DNA from: Symbiodinium sp. CCMP2592
Taxonomy: Eukaryota > Sar > Dinophyceae > Suessiales > Symbiodiniaceae
Direction: 5' to 3'
DNA: 64,000 bases
NCBI GenBank assembly: GCA_905221615.1
Contig: CAJNDT010006187.1
Coordinates: 62,001 to 126,000 of the forward strand
The notes beneath the pieces are model-generated. The model made no database searches and had not been told where the DNA came from. It saw nothing but the letters and a program-made list of their open reading frames with translations. Shown here in pieces: positions 11,811 to 22,916 of this stretch. Every line of letters starts with the position of its first letter. The first letter of the stretch is position 1. A program made the position numbers and the translations under genes.

Positions 11811-12789
11811 GATGCATGACTTCAACTTGACTCAGGCCTTCTGTGTTTTTCATCGAAACTGGGCGCAGTTTGCATCTCTTTGATGCCCACGGTGGCAGAC
11901 ATGAGCGGTTTTGAGTTTTTTCATGTAAGTCAGGATGCTTGCACAAATCCTGCCGCCTGTTGCACATTTCCGTCTCAAACCAAGAGGCGACATGACACTG
12001 GTGCCCAGGTGGTTTACGACTGCAGCTCGGGGATTCCGATCCACTGGCCCTCAGCGAAGCAGGCTGGGGCAACAGTGTTCTTACGAGTCGGACTCAAGTC
12101 GTTGCACCTCCAGACCTTGCTCGACCTCCATGCGTGGCTCTTAGGCTCGAGCCCCGGGTCTGAAAACGGCGTTCTCTCCATGTAGCAAGAGCACCCAAGA
12201 CGTACTCATCGTTGGAGTTTGCAGACGGAAGTTGCAAGATCCTGCCTTTGGGTGCGTCCTTGGCTGGCCATGGGAGTGCGATCGAGCTGCTGCGCAGAAG
12301 AAGACCTGGCGGAGGGCCCAAAGGATTCTTACAGATTTGTTCTCCAGACAGTCTTCGTAAATGATTATGTGATTGTCACTGGTGAAGTTTTATGTCTCTG
12401 CTCGGTTGAGATCAGAGAGAATGCAAGCCGGGTAATTACGCGTGGCGTAATTCCCTCCCAATTTTGGCACAGTCTTTGTCTTCCAGCAGTTGAGCTGTAA
12501 CATGCCAGTGGGTCGGTGCTTGTTTATGGCTAGATGACTCCGTCATTGTCATCATATCATGACATTCTTGTTCGTGTCCTGTGCATTGCCCTGAACCATT
12601 ACCCTATGCACAAGAAGACCCAAAATTCAGGAGGCGCCGGAGGTCGTGAGCAGCTACACAGACAAAGCCGATTCGCCTGCACCTTTGGCCCCTTGGCCGA
12701 AAGACTTCAGACCTTCCAGTGTTGATTTGCGCTTGCACCTTGCGCGTGTCATAGTAAGACTGCGGAGCCTCGATCAAACCGTCGCTGCA
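11811..12789. other. Stretch with no supported gene
   Basis: Short open frames only; no motif, repeat or RNA gene recognised. Confidence 0.4.
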
Positions 12790-13245
12790 GCAGGCGGAGC
12801 TGAGCGAGTTGCGGACGGCGGTCACGCAGGATCCATCGGCCTCGAGGGTTCCCAGCAGCTTGGCAGAGTGGGCTTCTGGATTTGATGGGTACGCGTTGGG
12901 CTGTTGCCCTTTGATGTCCGCGAGCCATGACGAGGCAAGTGGAGCCGATTGCAGCACATGCGACACCTTGAGGTGCTGGTTTGGGCGATGTGCGAGCATT
13001 TGGCTTTGCTTGTATACGCATCATACCTATGCACAATCAAGGTGGATCTGGTTGGTTTTGGGCGACAGTGCCGGAAGTTGATTCTTGTAGAGACCGGTAG
13101 TCGGAAGGCTGAAAATCCGACATGAACGGCATGAGCGGAAAGTCCGAGTTAGTCCGAGAATCATCGTGAGCCGCGCCCAGCAGGTGGATGCGGAAATTTT
13201 GCGTGGCATCCCGCTCCAGGACCGAACCTTGGAGTTTGATGTGAG
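12790..13245 (+). CDS. Probable 5' exons of the left TIR-like gene copy
   Basis: Two stretches have counterparts upstream of the right paralog. The frame over about 12,800-13,000 contains EASGADCSTCDT, matching EASGAGFRTCDT at about 34,648-34,690, and an 18-base stretch over EASGA is identical in both copies. The frame over about 13,170-13,240 contains QQVDAEILRGIPL, matching KKVDAEIVRGISL at about 34,742-34,780. The conserved order supports one gene extending upstream of the TIR-like exons. Start codon and splice sites are not determined. Confidence 0.4.
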
Positions 13246-13321
13246 AATGTTAACATCAATGTTGGGATTCGACTCGCATGCTCTAGGCAACTCCCAGAGC
13301 TGCAGCTGCAGCCACTACTAA

Positions 13322-13323
13322 GC

Positions 13324-13376
<53 letters not shown>

Positions 13377-13402
13377 GCTACTGCTGCTGCTGCTACCACT
13401 GA
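13322..13402. repeat. (CTA)n microsatellite
   Basis: About 20 CTA units followed by CTGCTG units. It lies in what should be an intron of the left TIR-like gene copy. Confidence 0.9.
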
Positions 13403-13502
13403 TAACATGCAAATACCTTCAACAGTTGGAAGGTATCCCTGCGTGCCCTTGGCGAGCTTTGGCGGCGCTCTCCCGTGGACCTGCCGGAAGAGGCCGGCCC
13501 GA

Positions 13503-13550
13503 TTAGGGTTTGTGGTTCAGGTTTTTAGGGTTTGGGGTTTAGGTTTATCC
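13503..13550. repeat. Telomere-like TTTAGGG tract
   Basis: Imperfect units (ATTAGGG, TTTTTAGGG, TTTGGGGTTTAGG) sit directly before an exon of the left TIR-like gene copy. The final TTTAG could serve as its 3' splice site. Confidence 0.6.
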
Positions 13551-13559
13551 AAGGGCGTC

Positions 13560-15259
13560 GTCCTCAAAGCCATCTGCAACTGATCAGGCCCGGCGAGGGC
13601 TCTACGACCTGGCCGCGCCTGTGGAGGGCTTCGATGTCTTCCTGTCCCACACCTGGATGAGTCCCGGGAGGCCGCATGAAAACAACCATGGGATTGGCCA
13701 CCAGAGTGTTTACAGGCCGAGGTCCGAGGTTTTATGCTTAGCCTGAAAACCGGCGATCTTGGGAGAGTCAGAGATGGAGACGTTTGAGCCAGGTACAAAG
13801 TTCTCAACCTGCTCTTCCAAGCAGGTTGGAAGCAGGTGCTTCTGAGCCAAAGCCTCTTCGTGATGGCTGGAATGGTGCTCAGTCTTCTGCGCTGGCTTCC
13901 ACTGCCTTTTGTCCTTCCACCCGAGTTTGAAGAGTATTCGCATCTCGAAAGCCCATTCTTCCCTTGGTGCCTCGTCATGGCTTTCGTGGGAAGCTCATTG
14001 GGGCTCATGCTGACGCCCTATTTTCCGGCTCTCTGCGGCTGGCATCCTGTTTGCTTCCTGGATGTGGTCAGCATCCACCAAGTGGACAAGGAGTTGATGG
14101 AGCGAGGTATTTATGGCTTAGGAGGATTTTTGCGAGTCTCAAGAGAGCTCCGCGTCCTCTGGTCCGCCCCCTACCTCTCGAGGCCGGGGACATGGCTAGC
14201 AGCTTCTTGCAAAAAGGGGGGCCCAGGTCAAGCTGATGTAGCATGTCTCGTCCCAGTGGCCGAGGCTGTGGTGCGTGTTCGAATTGGCAGCCTACCGGAT
14301 GGCAAATCCGAGTGGGCGCATCGTTGTATCCCCGATCTTTGTGGAAGTGGGTGCCCTCGTAACAATTCTCTTCACATACTTCGTGGCTATCCTCTTTTCA
14401 CTGGTCTTTGTGCTCAGTTGGCAAGAAGTCGGGCGAGTCATGACCTACGTCATTGCGTGTCTTGTCCATAGAATTGAGGTGCCACAAGCAACTCTGGCCG
14501 TCACTAGCCACTCGTGATGAGCAGTAGTGCATGACTCTAAACGTATCCGCTCTCGTCAAGGAATCACAGCTGCAAGCCAAGCCATTCTTTGTCTTTGGAC
14601 CGAGGCTTGTTCCCCTCATCCTGCTGTTGCACCTCATGCGTCGGAACCTCATGTCGAAGCACAGGCTCATGTCAGACCTGCGCTTGTTCGACCTCGAGAA
14701 GGCCTATTGTCGCACGGACTTTGACCGAGAATTTATCCACAGGGCCATTATTGAGTGGTATGGGAGCAAGGAGGCCTTTACACAATACGTGCGCGGGCCA
14801 CTGCGCGAAGAGTTGCTTCGCAGCACTAAGTCCGCTTTCCCCTTACGATATCTCTTCATGGTGACGGCTGTCACCTTCAGTGCTTCGCTGGACAGCTTAG
14901 TGGCCTTGTGGCTTGGCGGCATGACATGGGAGGTGGTTTTGTCCGAGTTTGTGGGAAACAGCATCGGCTTTCATCTGGGCTATTTTCTTGGGCTCTTGAA
15001 CTTCGTGGTGTATCTTTGTGACCGGTTCGCGGCTCCAAAATGCAGTGGCGTACTGCTGGACTATCTGCAATCAGTCGTGATGTTCCTAGTTTTCTTCGGC
15101 CTATATTATCTTGGACAAGTTGTGAATCGCCGAGCATACACGACCAGCCTATGGTCGGCGGTGATTTGGGCAAGCGCTGCATTGCTCTGGGCTGGCCTTT
15201 CTCTTCGCCTCTTTCAGAATCGCGGGTGTTGTAAAGCTGACAAAACTCCCAGAAGCTAA
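13560..15259 (+). CDS. TIR-like multi-pass membrane protein, left copy
   Basis: Exons: about 13,560-13,673, 13,793-14,182, 14,265-14,456 and 14,605-15,259 (TAA stop). The first encodes FDVFLSHTW (13,630-13,656), a TIR beta-A-like start. The second adds two hydrophobic segments, then FLDVVSIHQVDKELM and LRVLWSAPYLSR. The third opens with LWCVFELAAY, whose Glu matches the catalytic-type Glu of TIR NADases, followed by a membrane segment. The last exon has several more. Introns 13,674-13,792 and 14,183-14,264 use GC donors, 14,457-14,604 uses GT; all acceptors are AG|G and phases agree. Compared with the right copy, exon 2 has the same length (390 nt) but three introns are absent. The TIR assignment rests on motif order. 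NADase activity, location and partner are unknown. Confidence 0.72.
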
Positions 15260-15642
15260 TGTTCCTTGTCGCAGACTGGAGCTTCTCAGATGCCACAAAG
15301 CAGGCATCAAAAGCAATTCGACGCCAATCGTGGCCACCGGGCCTGAGTGAGTTCCAAAGACTGGAATTCTTTCGCCAGCGGCCATTGGCCTCTGCAGCTG
15401 CCGAATTCCGGCGACGGCTGGGAAAATCTGCTTCTCAATGGAGAATTCAGCATTCGGCTCTGTAACAGCTGTTGAAAACTGCTGAACTCATACTCTGCAG
15501 CCACCAGTGCCCACAGGGCCCCTCGGGCCAGAAATGCCTAAGTGTTTAGAAAGCCTACCGAAATTTGCTCTCCCTCGCTACACGGTGTACCACGCGTCTG
15601 ATTCTGTTTGCATGTACGTGCATGCACATATTAATCTATATA

Positions 15643-15727
15643 TATATATAAGTATGTATGTATGTATGTATGTATGTATGTATGTATGTATGTATGTATG
15701 TATGTATGTATGTATGTATGTATGTAT
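15643..15727. repeat. (TGTA)n microsatellite
   Basis: About 20 perfect GTAT/TGTA units, ending about 45 bp outside the left end of the large element. Confidence 0.95.
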
Positions 15728-15767
15728 ATGTGTGCGCGCCATAAACTGCTGCTACGCAAAGCATGCT

Positions 15768-15772
15768 TCATT
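15768..15772. repeat. Target-site duplication, left copy (TCATT)
   Basis: TCATT lies directly outside the left terminal inverted repeat and recurs at 34,144-34,148 directly outside the right one, in the same orientation. A 5-bp match alone is weak; its placement at the exact ends of long inverted repeats is what makes it convincing. Confidence 0.7.
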
Positions 15773-15820
15773 TCATGGAGTAGGTGGGGGGGTCCTGGGG
15801 GGGGGGGTCCTTTGCTTATC
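15773..15820 (+). repeat. Left terminal inverted repeat
   Basis: Begins TCATGGAGTAGGTG, followed by seven G, TCCT, eleven G and TCCTTT, ending in CTTATC. The reverse complement of 34,096-34,143 matches it with three substitutions before position 40 and a one-base length difference near the inner end. The identical 7-G and 11-G run lengths are notable for such slippage-prone sequence. Confidence 0.82.
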
Positions 15821-16035
15821 ATTTTTTACAGGATAAGCAATGATTGGTATAAGCTGGGAGTAAGCCACGTATAAGGTCTTAGTAAGCACTTATCTTGGGT
15901 GTATGCGTTGCTTATATGATAAAGGCTTGATAAGCAACACTTTAAGACAACATAACGACTAGAGGCTTAACCATCAGCAAGTCGCGAGTATTCCTTACAT
16001 GTGGCTTATCCTTTCTGTCTGAAACTAATGTCCCA
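15815..16035. repeat. Left subterminal GATAAG/CTTATC cluster
   Basis: Many copies of CTTATC, GATAAG, TAAGC or ATAAGC in both orientations in about 220 bp. Comparable spacing occurs near the right end (33,983-34,102). Subterminal motif clusters are typical transposase-binding regions in large DNA transposons; that role is inferred here. Confidence 0.6.
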
Positions 16036-16044
16036 TAAGCGGCT

Positions 16045-16115
16045 TGGGTTTAGGGTTTAAGGTTTAGGGTTCTTGGGTTTCAAAGTTTAGGGTTTAAAGA
16101 GTTTTGGGCTATTCA
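16045..16115. repeat. Telomere-like TTTAGGG tract inside the element
   Basis: Several imperfect GGGTTTAGGGTTTAAGG units. A second, weaker tract lies at 16,640-16,692. Both are inside the left end of the large element, between the terminal repeat and the last exon. Confidence 0.6.
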
Positions 16116-16295
16116 GGTTATTCAGGTTTTCAGGGCACACACGTGCAAACATTTAAGGTTTATGGGTTTGGGGCTGAAGGTTCCGGGTTTTCGGATTGCA
16201 AAGCTCGGGAGTATTAGGGTTGAGGTGTGAGGGCACACACGTGCAAACACCCTTGGACAGCCAGCGAAGTTCGTTTCGATCCTGCACACACTTCG

Positions 16296-16613
16296 TCACT
16301 GCTTCCGCCGCTTCGCGGCTGGCTCTGCCGACACTTCCTCAGGAACACCGGCGGCCTTGGTTTTACGAGTCTGCCGCTTTGCGGCTGGCTCTGCCGACTC
16401 TTGCTCGCCGGCACCCCTGCCTCTACGACCTCTACCTCCTCTGCCTCTGGAAGAAGCCTTTGCCTTCGCATCGGCACCAGCAGCACCACTGCTAGCAGCA
16501 GCACCACTGCTAGCTGCCAACGCTGGCGCACTACTGCAAGTGGCCGCTGGTGGATCTGCGGGAGCTACATCGCGCTCACGCTCTTCACGCAGCCTCTCCA
16601 GTAGCTCCCGCAC
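16296..16613 (-). CDS. C-terminal exon with RG-rich and basic NLS-like tail
   Basis: The minus frame ends in the stop at 16,296. It begins with a charged helix (VRELLERLREERERD), then an Ala/Ser-rich linker, an RGRGGRGRRGRG tract, and two copies of SAEPAAKR, the second ending AAKRRKQ before the stop. The basic ends suggest nuclear import. This is the last coding piece before the left end of the element and is most simply the C-terminus of the large leftward gene. The splice connection to the exons at 16.9-18.2 kb is not resolved. Confidence 0.5.
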   Translation of the reverse strand: MRELLERLREERERDVAPADPPAATCSSAPALAASSGAAASSGAAGADAKAKASSRGRGGRGRRGRGAGEQESAEPAAKRQTRKTKAAGVPEEVSAEPAAKRRKQ

Positions 16614-16710
16614 TTGCTGACGTGATGGCCTTTGTAGGTTTCTGTGGTTCAGTGTTTCGGGTTCACGGGGTCTGGGGTTAAGGGTTTAGGGCCCAAGGTT
16701 ATCTTATAGG

Positions 16711-16847
16711 ATCCTTAAGGGAGGGTGGTTCAAGGGGGGAGGGTATAAGGAATCCTTAGGGGACTGTAAGGGAACCTTAGGGAGTACTAGAGAGAATTAG
16801 GGATCACTAGGCTATATACCCCCCTTGGACCCCCCTCCCTTAAGGAT
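16711..16847. repeat. Small foldback (MITE-like) sequence
   Basis: ATCCTTAAGGGAGGG at 16,711-16,725 is repeated inverted as CCCTCCCTTAAGGAT at 16,833-16,847, with partly matching sequence inward (CAAGGGGGG against CCCCCCTTGG). The interior repeats CCTTAGGG-like units. No clear target duplication is visible, so it may be a MITE or a local hairpin. It is nested inside the large element. Confidence 0.5.
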
Positions 16848-16940
16848 ACTACAATTATCTGGTAGACTGCAGGCTACACCTGAGATTAGCAAGCACATCA
16901 ATCAAGGTAACATCTGAATATTCTTGAACTGGTTCAGAAG

Positions 16941-18166
16941 TCAACACTGCACCACAAAGACACACCTGCCCATCCAGAAAGATCCGAGGGTCTGCTCTTC
17001 ACCAGGCTGGATGTGCTTGCCATACAGGAAATGCAAGGTCCAAATTTTCTCGACGACCTCCTGCAGTGCTTCTTCTTCACTCAGGTTGCGTTGGGCGCCG
17101 CCCCAGGTGCAGCATCTCGATCCCGATCCAAACCCGGCGGCACGGTCGACTCGGAAAGGGTATAACACTGATGTAAAAAACAGCAATAGGCTCAATAGGC
17201 GGTACGTGAAGCAGCGATGTTGCAACCAAGACACCTGGATAAAATGCCTGATACGTGCGCGCAACCGGATTGCGCTGCAGGTAGCACTCTCTCAGTTGGC
17301 CACGCCCAGGAAGCAGCTCATTCCTTGGCAAAGGCACATGTACATTTAGCTCGCGCATGGGAACGCATAACGTCCTACACTGTATGAGCCGGGAATCAAA
17401 CTGGCTGGAGTGAAATTTCTGCGGGGCTGGTTGGGTCCAGCACCCTCGCCTCGACGTTTCTTGATCTCAGCCTCAATCATGTGTTCATCCTTGATCTTCG
17501 AGGCCATCTGGCGAAGCCCCGAGAATTTTTGCTGGTTGTCCTGATCAAGGGCAAGAACTCCTGAAAGCACGTCTTCCGCAACGTCCTCTGACATTCTCAC
17601 CGACGTGGTGCCTAGGACACCGTTCAAGATCTTGGTGTGTTCAGGGCTTCCTTGCTCGAGGTCAGGAAATATGGCTGCCAGCAATGCCAAAGCTCGGTCA
17701 CGCTTGACGACGTTGCGTCGGCCGGCCTTGTTCAGCTTCCCAGTTGGTACTGGCTGCGAGGCATTGTTCGCCAGAGAGCATTTTTTGAGGGTTGGTACGT
17801 CCAAAAAACATTGGCCGGAACGAAGTGCGGCCTTGACGAGGGGCTCGATGGGGCTCGCTTGCTGTAGAAGGCAGCTGTGCTGCCGCTGTGCATGGGGGAC
17901 GCATGCAGGGTGCAGAACCTGCACCGTGCACGCCTTGAACTGCGTATCAGTCGCGTCGGCTGAGGTAGCCCACAGCCAATACGGCCGCTGAACCTCTCCC
18001 TCCTGCAGAGGAGGCAGGCGGAAGAGGAGGTTGCCATCGGGACCCTTCTGGATGTCGAGGGGGATACTCTGAGCTGCCCACTTGCGCCAGCCTAAGCACA
18101 AGTTTGCACCGTCCTCGTCAGCATTGAGTATGACCATGCCCTTCAGCAAGAACATACCTTAGAAGC
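16941..18166 (-). CDS. Exons of the large element-encoded protein (part 1)
   Basis: The largest exon covers about 17,346-18,166 and encodes around 265 residues, including GRRNVVKRDRALALLAAIFP, an acidic helical segment, and IKKRRGEGAGPNQPRR near its end. Downstream on the minus strand a frame at 16,945-17,150 holds LSEEEALQEVVEKIWTLHFL. I recall 'VVKRDRALALL.A.FP'-like segments in repeated Symbiodiniaceae proteins but cannot name the domain. Its place in the same strand and element as the methyltransferase gene suggests a transposition-related role. That is inference only. Confidence 0.6.
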
Positions 18167-18179
18167 CCAATATATGCTA

Positions 18180-19565
18180 TCAGCGAACAAAAGCCTTGAG
18201 TTTATGTATGGCTTGATTGCCGGGGCCTGCCCAGAACTTGTCCAAATCCTGGAAGTCTTCGGAATAGCATTTCGCCAGGGTCATTGTGGCAGCAGCCATC
18301 CTCATGTCGGCCAATGTTCCTGCTTTCCCCCACTTCTTGCTGACCTGCTTCGATAGAATAGGAAATCGACTCAGGATTGGGAAGTTTGGGAGGTTGAGGG
18401 TTCAAGGATTATTCGAAGTGGGGAGCCTGGTTGGCTAGGTATACTAGGATTCCAAATGACAAATTCAACTTTGTTGTGCTCCGTTGACTTGGAAGTAGAT
18501 CAGAGACCCTAGCCCTAGCCTGCTCCACGGAGTCCAGCTGCAAGTGGCTGGGAGGCGCTTGCGTTGCGCCGAAGTACAAGCCATATCTCTCCGATTTCAG
18601 GCGCTCCACTGTGCCATAGTCGGCCGCGGCGCAAGTGATGTGCTTGTATCCATTCTCACGTGTGGACTGGCAAGTTGTACAATAGAAAAACTTCGACCAC
18701 CTCAGCAGAAGAAACCGCGCGACATGGCATGGCACCGTATCGTGCGGACGTAGCGATGATGACAGGCACGCCTCAAGACCCTCAACCCTACAAGCACCCG
18801 TACCCGGGACTCAACACCCTAGCCGCCAGCCAAAGCCACTTGGACATGCGTAGGTTCCCTTTTTGGCTGCGAGCAGCCACGTGGTGAAGGTGTGCGAAGA
18901 CGTCTTCCGCCGCGTGCTTTGTGTTCGATGGTCCGCCGAAGCAGCTAAACGCGATGGTAAGCAGCTCGTCATCATCGGCCGCATACCCTGCGTTTCTGCA
19001 CGCTTGGAAAACCTCAAGCACCAACGGGCAACGATGAAACCAGACATCCTCCAGCAGTTCTCTTACGGCAGCACCGATGCTGTCGTCCTCGTCTCTGCCG
19101 GCTTCCAAGAAGCGGTGTGCGCGATCCAAGGCTCTGTCAAGCTCGCGTATGAGACGCATGCCTTCCTGCTGCGCTCCCTCGGAGGCAAAGATGCAGGCCA
19201 GGAGGAAGGGCAGACAGCTCCAGTACATTGCTTGTGACCACGCCCTGGCATGCACTGCGGTGTGTGCACGTGATGAGCAACTTGCCTAGTATCTTTCTTA
19301 GTAGGCTTAGCAGCTACCAGCGGCAGTCAGTCATGCGGTGAAGAACAGGCCTAGCCGAAGCCAGCTCAAGGATCACCTTCCATGCGTCCGCCAGCAGGTC
19401 TGCTTCCTCTTGGACCCATGCCAGTCGAGCACATGAGGCTGGGTCTGGAGAGGGCCAGAGTGTGATCCGCAGCTTCTGCAGGAAGGGCACGTTGTGTATC
19501 TTTCGCAAGGTTCGGTGTAGAGTGACATATCCACTCCCTTCAAATCGATCAGCTGTCCAGCGCAG
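18180..19565 (-). CDS. Exons of the large element-encoded protein (part 2)
   Basis: Four minus-strand frames read as protein. 19,318-19,565 (after a CCAG acceptor) contains RFEGSGYVTLHRTLRKIHNV. 18,800-19,230 contains ELLEDVWFHRCPLVLEVFQA and then NTKHAAEDVFAHLHHVAARS. About 18,465-18,715 contains FYCTTCQSTRENGYKHITC, a zinc-ribbon-like CxxC. About 18,190-18,350 contains KKWGKAGTLADMRMAAAT. The TKxxxExxF pattern resembles the region around the last acidic residue of some DDE transposases, but I cannot place the other catalytic acids. Borders and phases are approximate except at 19,565. Confidence 0.55.
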
Positions 19566-19689
19566 CTGGTGATCCTGTTAGCAACAGCAGCATCGCTGGC
19601 AATTAGTGATTGGTTACGAATCAGTGAGTAATGACTATTCAATTACACGGAGACTGCCCTAGAGGCCCTAGCATGTTGCCGTTGCCGTC

Positions 19690-21120
19690 CTGTCCACTCT
19701 TCTGTGCTTTGTTTGTCCGATAGAACTCCTTGCTGACCTCCTCCGTTGTCAGGGCTATCATCCGGATGCGCGACTGCAAGCGCCTGGCAAGCGCCCAGAA
19801 AGGAGGCAACGGAGGCACGTGGTTACATTGAGTTGAGGGCTGGATATGATGTTGAGTCCAAGGCTCCGGTCCTGCAGCATTTCTGCACTGAGTTGGACAT
19901 TGTTCGCAAACTTGGCCCTCCACTTTTGAAACTCCTTGGTCGTTGTGGGCTCCTCAGGCTCTTCATCGACGAAGTCAATCTTTTCTTCGGGAGGATCCTC
20001 GAGGTCTTTGTCCTGTTGTTCCTGCCACACAAGAGCGAGGCACTGACAGCACAGAAAGCCTAGTGCCTGCATCTCCAGCACCCAGCATTGAAGGACGCGG
20101 GGAGAAGGGTGGGGGGAGAGAGGGGGGGAGCAGTGGGGAAGGCCACCAGAAACCCCCTTATAGCTTACAGAGCCGTAACCCGAAAATAGCTTGACCTGAC
20201 AACACCTAATGATCAATGATCCCTGGACCCGGAATTTCCGCGAGGCTCGGCTGCCAAGTCTGCCATGATCTCGGCACTGACGGTCCACTCCGCGGCGAGT
20301 GTGCCGCAGCGCTCGGTTAGAGCAAACCACCCCTTTCCGCGAATCTTAGCTTGAGAGCAGGAAGTGCGAGGTCACACCTCCCCAACTGAGTTATGCGAAA
20401 CTGTAGACAACAGTGACGGCCGCGATCTTTAAGCTGACTAGCATTGATTGCTGCCATGAAGCGTACATTCCACGCTTCCGCGCGGCCTCGTGATCAGCCC
20501 ATGTCTCAATGAACCTAGGTACCTCATCCTCGTCGACTTCCTGGCTCTGGTCCAAGAGGAGCAATTCCGAAATCTCCAGCCATTTGTCCCTGTCGTGTCG
20601 ATGTTTCTGGATGTACTTCTGAGCAACCTCTTGCTTTGACAACCACGTGGCGCCCCCCTGGAACCTGGAAACAAGACAGAAACTCCACTGAGAATTCGTG
20701 CCCGGCCCTACGTGTTCAGTCGACAGTCTGCAGCCTTTCCCCCTAAGCAAACACCAGCAACATCAAAGTAACCGGCGTCACCTTATCAATGCCCAAGTGG
20801 CGGTCCGTGGGAAGTAGCGCTGAGGATCGTGGCCTTAAGCATGTTGATTGCTTGGCCTCCGCGAACCAAGGCATTTCCTGGCCGGACACATGGGAGAGGC
20901 GACAAGGCATCTGGGTAGGGGCTTGCGGATGAAGCGCTCGATTCATGACTTGCATTGCTTTGTGCTGTCGTGGTTTCGGCAATCGTTCCAGAGTCCATGG
21001 AGACAGTCTGGCTCGTAGAGTGCTCGCAGCTGGCTGGCCAGCAATTTCATGCTCTTGACGCCGACCTTCTCTTGATCGGCCACCTTGGCTATGGTGGACT
21101 CGTTTAGCATGCCAAAACAA
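19690..21120 (-). CDS. Exons of the large element-encoded protein (part 3)
   Basis: 19,827-20,021 is a clean 65-codon exon, phase 0 at both ends, after TGGCAG and before GTAACC; it is strongly acidic (DKDLEDPPEEKIDFVDEEPE). About 20,440-20,664 follows a TTTCCAG acceptor and contains GGATWLSKQEVAQKYIQKHR. About 19,690-19,790 contains MIALTTEEVSKEFYRTNKAQ. About 20,960-21,110 contains KVGVKSMKLLASQLRALYEP. The order is consistent with one leftward gene. No family recognised. Confidence 0.55.
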
Positions 21121-22014
21121 ATAGCTGAACAACCAGTATGAAGAGACAAGACACGCCCTTCAGCAGGGGGCGCTCTCGACCGTCTGGCGGCTGCAGCGGC
21201 ATGGTCTGTGCCGAGTACACGAGGTCTTTGTGCACAGCGAAGTGGGAAAGGTCACGGCCAATGCTGCTCTTCAAAGTTGTGTTGATTGCACGCAGCGTGA
21301 CCTGCGCAGGGTCTCTGCAAGTGTTGAAATGGAGAAGGTTAGGTAAGGCTGGGTATGATCGCAGAATTGCACAATGGAGCAGAGCACCATGCCTGAACGT
21401 TTCTCAAGTTGTGCGTGGTCTTCCTCACAACAGTCCCGGAGCCTGAAGCCGACCTTCATTGCAGCGTGATTACTTGGCGCCACACTTTAAGAACAAACGT
21501 GTGCAGTCTAGGGAAACGGCTCATCACTTCGCTTGGAGGCAACTGCCTGCGCCTGGCTGCTCTCAGCGTGCTTCGTCAGGGCCTAGGCAGGACGGGGAGC
21601 GATAGCTCTAGGAAGACTGTCGATGCTAGCAGCAGACTTAGGTGCACATGCAGCAGTGAGCAGCAATCGAAGCTGTGCCTGTTTTGCTCTCTGAAACGCA
21701 TGGACGGGTGGCAGGGCATCAGAGCCTGCCCCCGACGGTGCACCGGATCCCTACTGTGCAGGGCACGAACACACAACGACAGCACCCGGTAACTCAGTAA
21801 GTTGCAATGGAGTACGTGCGCATTACACTGCAGCCAGCTCAGTGCCACGGACAGCAAGGCGATGTGATGTAAACTAGTCGTGTGAGGCACTCAATCACAA
21901 AACGGTGCTCACTTCTGAACTCGGCAATCAGTCCGAGTCTGAAATTGGACATGGCAGGACCTTCGGGACGGGCACCGATGGCGCCGCGGCCTCGCACAGA
22001 AGTTAAGCTAGTAC
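21121..22014. other. Intron or spacer inside the element
   Basis: No frame on either strand is convincing; I see no repeat or RNA gene before the microsatellite that starts near 22,015. Confidence 0.4.
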
Positions 22015-22580
22015 TGCTGCTGCTGCTCTAGCTGTTGTTGCCTTTGCTGTGGCCGTTGCTGCTTCTGTTTGTCGTGGTTGTCCTGGTTGTGTTTGTGTTC
22101 TGTGTTGTGGTTGCTGCTGTAGACGATGGTGGTGGTGTCGTTGTAGTAGTAGTAGTAGTAGTCGTCGTCGTAGTAGTCGTAGTAGTAGTCGTCGTCGTAG
22201 TAGTAGTCGTAGTAGTAGTAGTAGTAGTAGTAGTACTACTAGTAGTAGTAGTAGTAGTAGTTGTTGTTGTTGTTGTTGCTGTTGTTGTCGCTGTGGTTGT
22301 TGTTGTTGTGGTTGTGGTTGTTGTGTTTGTGGCTGTGGTTGTGACATGTGGTTGTGGTTTTCGTGGTTGTGGTTGTGGTCGTGGTTGTGGTTGTGGCTAT
22401 GGTGATTGTTGTTGTTATTGTGGTTGTTTTGTTGTTGTTGTTGTTGTTGTTGCTGTTGCTGCTACTGCTGCTGCTGTTGTTGTTGATGGTGGTGGTGGCG
22501 GTGGTGGTGGTGGTGGTGGCGGTGGTGGCGGCGGTGCTGTTGCTAGTGACTTTGATTTCTTGGTGTTGGTGGTGCTTGTG

Positions 22581-22622
<42 letters not shown>

Positions 22623-22670
22623 ATGCGGTTGCTACTGTTGCTGCTGCTGGTGTTGTTGTTGTTCTTCTTC
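22015..22670. repeat. Compound GTA/GTT/GTG/GCT microsatellite
   Basis: About 650 bp of triplets: TGCTGC, GTAGTA with interspersed GTC, GTTGTT, GTGGTT, GGTGGT and finally (CTG)n at 22,586-22,622. It lies within a presumed intron of the leftward gene. Confidence 0.9.
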
Positions 22671-22916
22671 TTGCACTGGTTCCTGCGATGTGTAGTGGGC
22701 TTGGCGTCACGAACTAGGTTATAACTGCTTCCAAGACCCCAGCCCAAGCACCAACACAGACCTGCGCCCGTGTGTCCCAATTCTTTAACCGGGCTTCCGA
22801 ATTTGCCAATAGCCCTCCCCCATCCACATATCATATCCGAAGTGCCGCCTAAACCCAACATCTCACTGATCCATAGCCGCAACTCTCTAATCCCTACACC
22901 TCCCAATTCTAGCCCA

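Noticed and set aside
13560..15259. Left TIR-like copy as a processed retrogene
   Set aside because: It keeps three introns and 5' exons, so it cannot be a full retrocopy; at most part of it was replaced by cDNA.
17215..17245. TTGCAACCAAGACACCTGGA resembling the Cys-rich exon at 10.85 kb
   Set aside because: The similarity covers about 20 bases only, the frame does not continue as a module, and the minus strand here is better explained as an exon of the element gene.
22003..22906. Long Val-, Gln/Leu- and Ser-rich ORFs
   Set aside because: Created by a GTA/GTT/GTG microsatellite inside the element.
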